Shown here in pieces: positions 59,438 to 64,000 of a DNA stretch of 64,000 bases. The stretch comes from Batrachochytrium dendrobatidis JAM81 (Eukaryota > Chytridiomycota > Chytridiomycetes > Rhizophydiales), in assembly GCF_000203795.2 (NCBI RefSeq), contig NW_006281106.1:997302-1061301 (forward strand). Direction: 5' to 3'. Numbering within the stretch: position 1 is the stretch's first letter; every line of letters begins with the position of its first letter. The translations under genes were made by a program, and so were the position numbers. Under the pieces are notes generated by a model, which worked only from the letters and a program-made list of their open reading frames with translations, made no database searches and was not told the origin of the DNA.

Positions 59438-59794
59438 CCTTGATTCATGGCACATTTTTGTGATACTATTCATATGAATGTGTTGGTTGATTGTTACATA
59501 TCTCATTCTTTTTTCTTTACATAAACAAGTTTTACCTTTGTTTTTAGAGGTGGGTATGGAGAGATAAGCTATTTCAAACAACGATTCAATCCATTTATTG
59601 GTACAATGCAAAGCTTAAGCCAAATGTAAAGATAAATTTGGGTTTATTTTTGATTCAACACATTCAAAATGAGAAACGGCGGACAGGGCTTGACAACAGC
59701 AGCCAGATTTAGTCACAAAGCCATGATGATAAAATGCTAGATGCTTCCAACTATCAAACACGAGTACACGAGGTTCTCTTCAGATACAAAACGT
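59438..59794. other. Convergent 3' region between NST1 and eIF2 gamma
   Basis: 357 bp with no gene. It includes T-rich stretches on both strands that could serve poly(A) signalling. Nothing else was recognised. Confidence 0.4.
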
Positions 59795-61614
59795 TTAGTG
59801 ACGGACAACATCAGGCTCGAGACTTGCACCACGCTTAATCCGTCCCCAACCAATCAATCGCCAATGCTTATCAATTCTACGACTCAGGGCAACACGCTCA
59901 TCTACCTCGGTACATGCTGGAGCAGTCAGAACCACCTTGGCTAAATCAGCCTTGACACTAATCACACGACCACCAGTTGAGGTTGAGCCGATATTGAACA
60001 TGAGCACTTCGTTTTTAGCTAGCTTTTGCACTTTGGTGAGTTTTTTGTCTTCGCTTTTTACACCAAGCAGCTGGCGAAGAAGAAAATAGTTGATTTCAAT
60101 TTCAGTGAATATGGAGGGGAGAGTGCCTACAGAACCAAGAACCTGACCAACAAGTCGATCTGAACGACAAATGGTTGGATCAATGAGCGTGCCTACACCT
60201 ATTATAGTGCAAACCATTCAAGCCCACACATGGTTATAAAATGGGTTAGATACAGACAGTATTCTATTTCAAAGCAATAGCATCTCACCAATGAGGCCAC
60301 CAGGAACTGCAAACTTGAGATCGTTATTTTCAGCAAATAACGAAACAATGCGAGAGAAAATAGGACGACACTTTGTACGTCCTTCATGGTCCTTGGATAC
60401 CACACCAGGTCGAACCTCGATCTCATCGCCAATTTTAAGAACACCTCTGAGAATAGATCCACCTGCAACACCACCCTTTAAATCGACAACTTCTGAGCCA
60501 GGTTTGTTGACATCAAAAGAACGAATGACAATCAGTCTGGGATCGGCTGTGAAGTCACGAATAGGAATAGGAATCTTTTTGCAAATATATTCCGAAATGG
60601 CATCCACGTTGAATTTTAGTTGTGCGGAAATAGGAATAATTGGAGCGTTGTCTGCAACAGTTCCTTTAACAAATTTAAGGATACTTTCATAGTGCTGCTC
60701 GGCAGCTGATTCCTTGATAAGATCAATCTTGTTTTGAAGAATAATAATGTGCTGCAGTTTCATGATCTCGATAGCAGCCAAATGTTCCGAAGTTTGTGGC
60801 TGAGGACACGATTCATTTCCAGCAATCAACAACAGAGCAGCGTCCATGACAGCAGCTCCGTTCAACATGGTAGCCATAAGAATATCGTGACCTGGACAAT
60901 CAACAAAGGAAACATGACTGTACACATATTTAATATTAACAAGTCAGATTAGAATACAATCGAATAACATGACTTTAACTCGGTCGATAGAATCGACTCT
61001 TACCGCATAAGACGCATCTTTCCTTTGCAACCAGATCGTTCACAAACAAAGCCTTCGTCCTTGTCGCTCTTGTGAGAGCGATAACATCCAGGACGAGGAC
61101 ATTGTTCATTGTCACACTTGAATATCTATCAACAACCCAAACAATAAATAACGATTGCTGTAAACCAGCGCAGTAATTGGTAGTGATAATTCAAGACCAC
61201 ACCTTTGCATTGGCATAACCCAGTTTGATGGTAATGTTACGTTCTAGTTCGTTCTTGAAGCGTACAGTCTGCACACCGGAAATGGCTTTGACGACAGTAG
61301 ATTTACCGTGAGCTACATGACCAATAGTGCCTAATACATATAAATCATGTTTTAATATCCAGTAGATCGATACAGCATTTTTATTCAGGTCAAAATCACT
61401 CGAGTTGTTCTATCAGCCATGTAGTGCTGCAGTGATGAATAGAACCCAAACTGAACCAGCCCAAAAAATCACATAGTAATACCGACTCATTGAGGATCAA
61501 GCAGTCTGTTTAACAATCAATTCATGAATGACATAATTTACCAATATTGATGGTAGCCTGGCGAGAAATGACTTCTGGAGAGAGTGGATGCAGAGTGGAT
61601 GGATCAACCGACAT
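59795..61614 (-). CDS. GCD11: Translation initiation factor eIF2 gamma
   Basis: Five exons. This GTPase subunit of eIF2 carries Met-tRNAi to the small ribosomal subunit. Exon 1 (61614 to about 61551) encodes [20 protein letters not shown] then TINIG. Exon 2 opens with the P-loop [16 protein letters not shown] and continues with switch 1 ([14 protein letters not shown]). Exon 3 carries the zinc knuckle [11 protein letters not shown]...CERSGC. Exon 4 gives G3 DCPGHD, G4 NKID and G5 SAQ, plus domain II ([20 protein letters not shown]). The last exon is domain III, ending [11 protein letters not shown]. Its length and all GTPase motifs are normal. It is a housekeeping gene with a non-repetitive body. 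Confidence 0.96.
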
Positions 61615-61862
61615 GACTATAACAACAACAGAATGGATTCAAGTGGTTAGCATGCATTTTCTATTCAATTTATACGACTATAGCAATTCATGACACCTAA
61701 CACTTGTTTTTTAGTTGAAGTGCAAACGCAACAATTGCATTCTTTTTTGTCACATTTTGTGACTGTCGTTCGCTTTGCTTTCAAACAATTCAACATTACA
61801 CTTTAAAGAATCGACTGTTTGACATTCTTTAATAAATTACAGTTTTTAATCGAGATTGTTCT

Positions 61863-62075
61863 CATTGTACGATCACCAGATATTGGGTTTATCGAGTCTA
61901 CTTTATATTCTAAATCTTGTACGTTCGCGTTCTAGTTCAATCATGCAGTCATAGGAATGAATTATACATGCCAATCATCAAGAAAAAGACCAAAAATATA
62001 ATATTGTCACTCATCATTCCATGATTGACAGTTTATTAAATATCCTTATTTGGTGGTCTATTTTACGTCAACATG
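61863..62075 (+). mobile_element. Dispersed repeat family, copy H
   Basis: It starts with ATTGTACGATCACCAGAT, continues with the core TTCGCGTTCTAGTTCAATC and ends near CCTTATTTGGTGGTCTATTT. The terminal repeat on the right (TTTTACGTCAACATGG) is decayed. It lies in the divergent region between eIF2 gamma and the next gene. Confidence 0.7.
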
Positions 62076-62569
62076 GTTGCATCAATATAGTCTGGATACT
62101 TGTTGGGATTAACAAAAATCCAGTTCATTCATCAAATAAATAGAGAAATATCAGATGAATAGATAATACAAGGTACTCGACACTAATATTTTTTAGTCAA
62201 GAGACGGGTTGTCAACCTCCAACTTTTCTTTTTTTAAACAAACATTTCAAATATTGAGTGACTAGCGTGTATAATTGCATGTCTGAGATGGTTAAACTAG
62301 AGCGTATTTGATATTAGAATAGAATTTCCAATAACAAATATTCAACAATTGAATATTCCAAAATAATCAATACAAAATCAAGTCATTTTTCGTGAAAATT
62401 GTTATAAAAAAATAATCCAACTTTTGTGAGTTTAGAAATTAAAGTGGTTGCAAACGCTGTTAGCTCGCCCTAGTCGACTCCCTGGAGAAAACACTGTGTT
62501 CTAACGGATACTACAGAACTTGGTTATCATCTTACTTTTATCATAGCGTTTCATCCGAGTACTCATCAA
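62076..62569. other. Intergenic region upstream of the last gene
   Basis: About 0.5 kb of very AT-rich sequence. No gene is visible. It presumably contains the promoter of the membrane protein gene at 62570. Confidence 0.4.
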
Positions 62570-63784
62570 ATGATACCTGCACTTGGAGGAGCCGGAGGCT
62601 GGGCAAACTGGAGTTTGACTGTAGTCATTTCTATCGCATGCACAGTTGCTACTGGAGCAGTTGTGGTTGCTGCTACATCGATGCTGCTGAGAGACCACAA
62701 CCAAACAGTTTTACGCAACGAGTTCAAGTTGCGTTACCGCAAAGTCAAGGCCTTGTTGCGAGCCATCGAAACAGAGTTTTTTCAGATCCTTCCACAGATA
62801 CTGATGGTTGAGGCTGCTTCTACCCAATCGACTATGGCTGCTACAGTAAATCTATTGATGGCTATATCTCCTGCTGCAGAGACTCCTGTATCTTTATCAG
62901 CTAGTTTGGCCTCTTCTCAGCCAAGCAACTACAATGATGAGATCAGCGACAGCAGTTGTGTCCTTGTCAATCCTGACTGTTCTACTCTGCTGTCTGCTAC
63001 TAAACCTGAACCCTCTACTACCGTATCAAAGCCTGCGTCTATGGGAGAAGCCCTTCCTGTCCAAGTCATGCCTCTCTCCCCTCTTCCTGACAGTCCCAAT
63101 GCTGTGGCTGGACTGAATGCAAAACTGTCATCACCTGTCTGCAGACAAACCATGTCTGCAAGCTCTGCCATGGGCAAAACAGCATCTTCATGCTTACAAA
63201 AACCATCTCACGAGGGAATCAGAAACATAGGGCTTGCTGATCCATTCGTCTCTAAACAATCCACTCATACCAGTCTGTCAAATTCGATCGGAGAAATGCC
63301 ATTAACATTACCACAGTTGACAAAAAAACTTGCTATGCTTGATGATCAAATTATGCGCATGCTGGAGCGACTGGACGACATCAAGCCTTTTGCACTCGCA
63401 CCGCCAGGCCTTGTTTTGGAATCTCAGCAGAGTCGCATTCAGCTGCAATCCTCGCTTGCTGCTACTCATATCACAGCATCCTCATCACAACCTGCGGCAG
63501 TAGTCGCAGGCATGGCTGTAGCAGCTCAAAATGCATTCTTGCTATTACTAGATGCTTTTGGAGCAGGAACTGTTAAACCTGAACTGCTGCATGCAGCATC
63601 GTTAAATGCATCAAGCCTGGATCATTTAGAAACCACCAATGTTCAACTGGATACCAAGACACATCGTGTAATTATGGATGGCATTGATGTGGTTGCTAGA
63701 TCTAAAAATATCCTGTCAAAAACACTACACGAAGCGTTGGGTCGGATTGATCGAGCATGCGATACTGCTGGCATCGCAAAGTAA
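62570..63784 (+). CDS. N-terminally anchored membrane protein of unknown function
   Basis: A single exon of 404 residues. One strong membrane helix lies near the N-terminus (WSLTVVISIACTVATGAVVV). A basic amphipathic segment follows (RNEFKLRYRKVKALLRAIET). The middle, about residues 90-230, is Ser/Pro/Ala-rich and probably disordered. The C-terminal part is helical (LTKKLAMLDDQIMRMLERLD; then VIMDGIDVVARSKNILSKTL). The layout of one anchor plus a distal helical bundle recalls Snl1-type BAG proteins or Pex22, but the sequence match is too weak to name it. The ATG at 62570 follows an in-frame region with no better start. Confidence 0.7.
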   Translation: MIPALGGAGGWANWSLTVVISIACTVATGAVVVAATSMLLRDHNQTVLRNEFKLRYRKVKALLRAIETEFFQILPQILMVEAASTQSTMAATVNLLMAISPAAETPVSLSASLASSQPSNYNDEISDSSCVLVNPDCSTLLSATKPEPSTTVSKPASMGEALPVQVMPLSPLPDSPNAVAGLNAKLSSPVCRQTMSASSAMGKTASSCLQKPSHEGIRNIGLADPFVSKQSTHTSLSNSIGEMPLTLPQLTKKLAMLDDQIMRMLERLDDIKPFALAPPGLVLESQQSRIQLQSSLAATHITASSSQPAAVVAGMAVAAQNAFLLLLDAFGAGTVKPELLHAASLNASSLDHLETTNVQLDTKTHRVIMDGIDVVARSKNILSKTLHEALGRIDRACDTAGIAK

Positions 63785-64000
63785 CTTGGCACCCAATACA
63801 ATCATGAGCTTTTAACCTTTTTCTCAACGCTCATCAAGCACATACTATAATTAATTTTTGTTTTCGTTTTTCGGCACTTGTCTTGGATCCAAATTTCAAT
63901 AAACTTTTCTGGTATATCCGTTTATGTGTATGCATAGATATCAATACTTTTTGATGGCTGGGAGTTCCATTCGATATACTAGTCAAAACATTTCTGTACC

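Overview
This window is nuclear DNA from a fungus with an intron-rich, AT-rich genome. Most introns that can be placed to the base are about 60-75 bp (GT...AG) and split strongly conserved proteins. The gene set mixes fungal markers (DEF1, NST1, a PCL-type cyclin, an ADP1-type ABCG transporter) with genes typical of early-diverging fungi and animals (a JMJD6-type JmjC oxygenase with a polyserine tail, dynactin p62, a FAM210-type and a TMEM69-type mitochondrial protein). A zoosporic fungus (Chytridiomycota, possibly near Batrachochytrium) is the best inference, but nothing in the window proves the species.

Layout. 1-11.3 kb: a near-identical inverted repeat pair (1-454 and 10830-11292) encloses a diaphanous-type formin (-), a DUF2358/C6orf136-like protein (-) and DEF1 (+). 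11.6-17 kb: a secreted or type I membrane vWA protein and a PCL-type cyclin. 17.1-19.3 kb: JMJD6 (-), whose last intron carries a 347-bp inserted repeat element. 19.3-21.2 kb: gene-poor. 21.2-25.7 kb: an anoctamin/TMEM16 protein (-). 26-29.3 kb: a RibD-C-like reductase and dynactin p62 (+). 29.7-31.2 kb: a FAM210-like (-) and a TMEM69-like (+) mitochondrial membrane protein, divergent across 45 bp. 31.5-38.7 kb: WDR59/Sea3 of the GATOR2/SEA complex (+). 39.2-43.1 kb: an intron-containing tRNA-Ile(UAU), a small membrane protein, an FHA-RING E3 ligase of the Dma/CHFR kind, and tRNA-Arg(CCG). 43.2-54 kb: ADP1-like ABCG transporter (-) divergent from ALG12 (+), then a coiled-coil protein (-) divergent from the mitochondrial RNA polymerase RPO41 (+). 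54.2-62 kb: NST1 (+) converging on eIF2 gamma (-). 62.5-64 kb: an unrecognised N-terminally anchored membrane protein (+).

The genes are ordinary housekeeping and accessory loci rather than a cluster or operon. Neighbours are often divergent with short shared promoters. Several encode mitochondrial proteins (RPO41, the FAM210-like and TMEM69-like pair), cytoskeletal proteins (formin, dynactin p62), nutrient signalling (WDR59) or ER/membrane functions (ALG12, anoctamin, ADP1).

The least expected structure is repetitive. A family of at least eight short, diverged, apparently non-autonomous elements shares a core (CGCGCTCTAGTTCA) and terminal inverted repeats near GCTGTATTCACGTAAAA. Copies lie in intergenic gaps and inside introns of JMJD6 and WDR59. 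The 463-bp inverted repeat pair around the formin-DEF1 block is the other main structural surprise.
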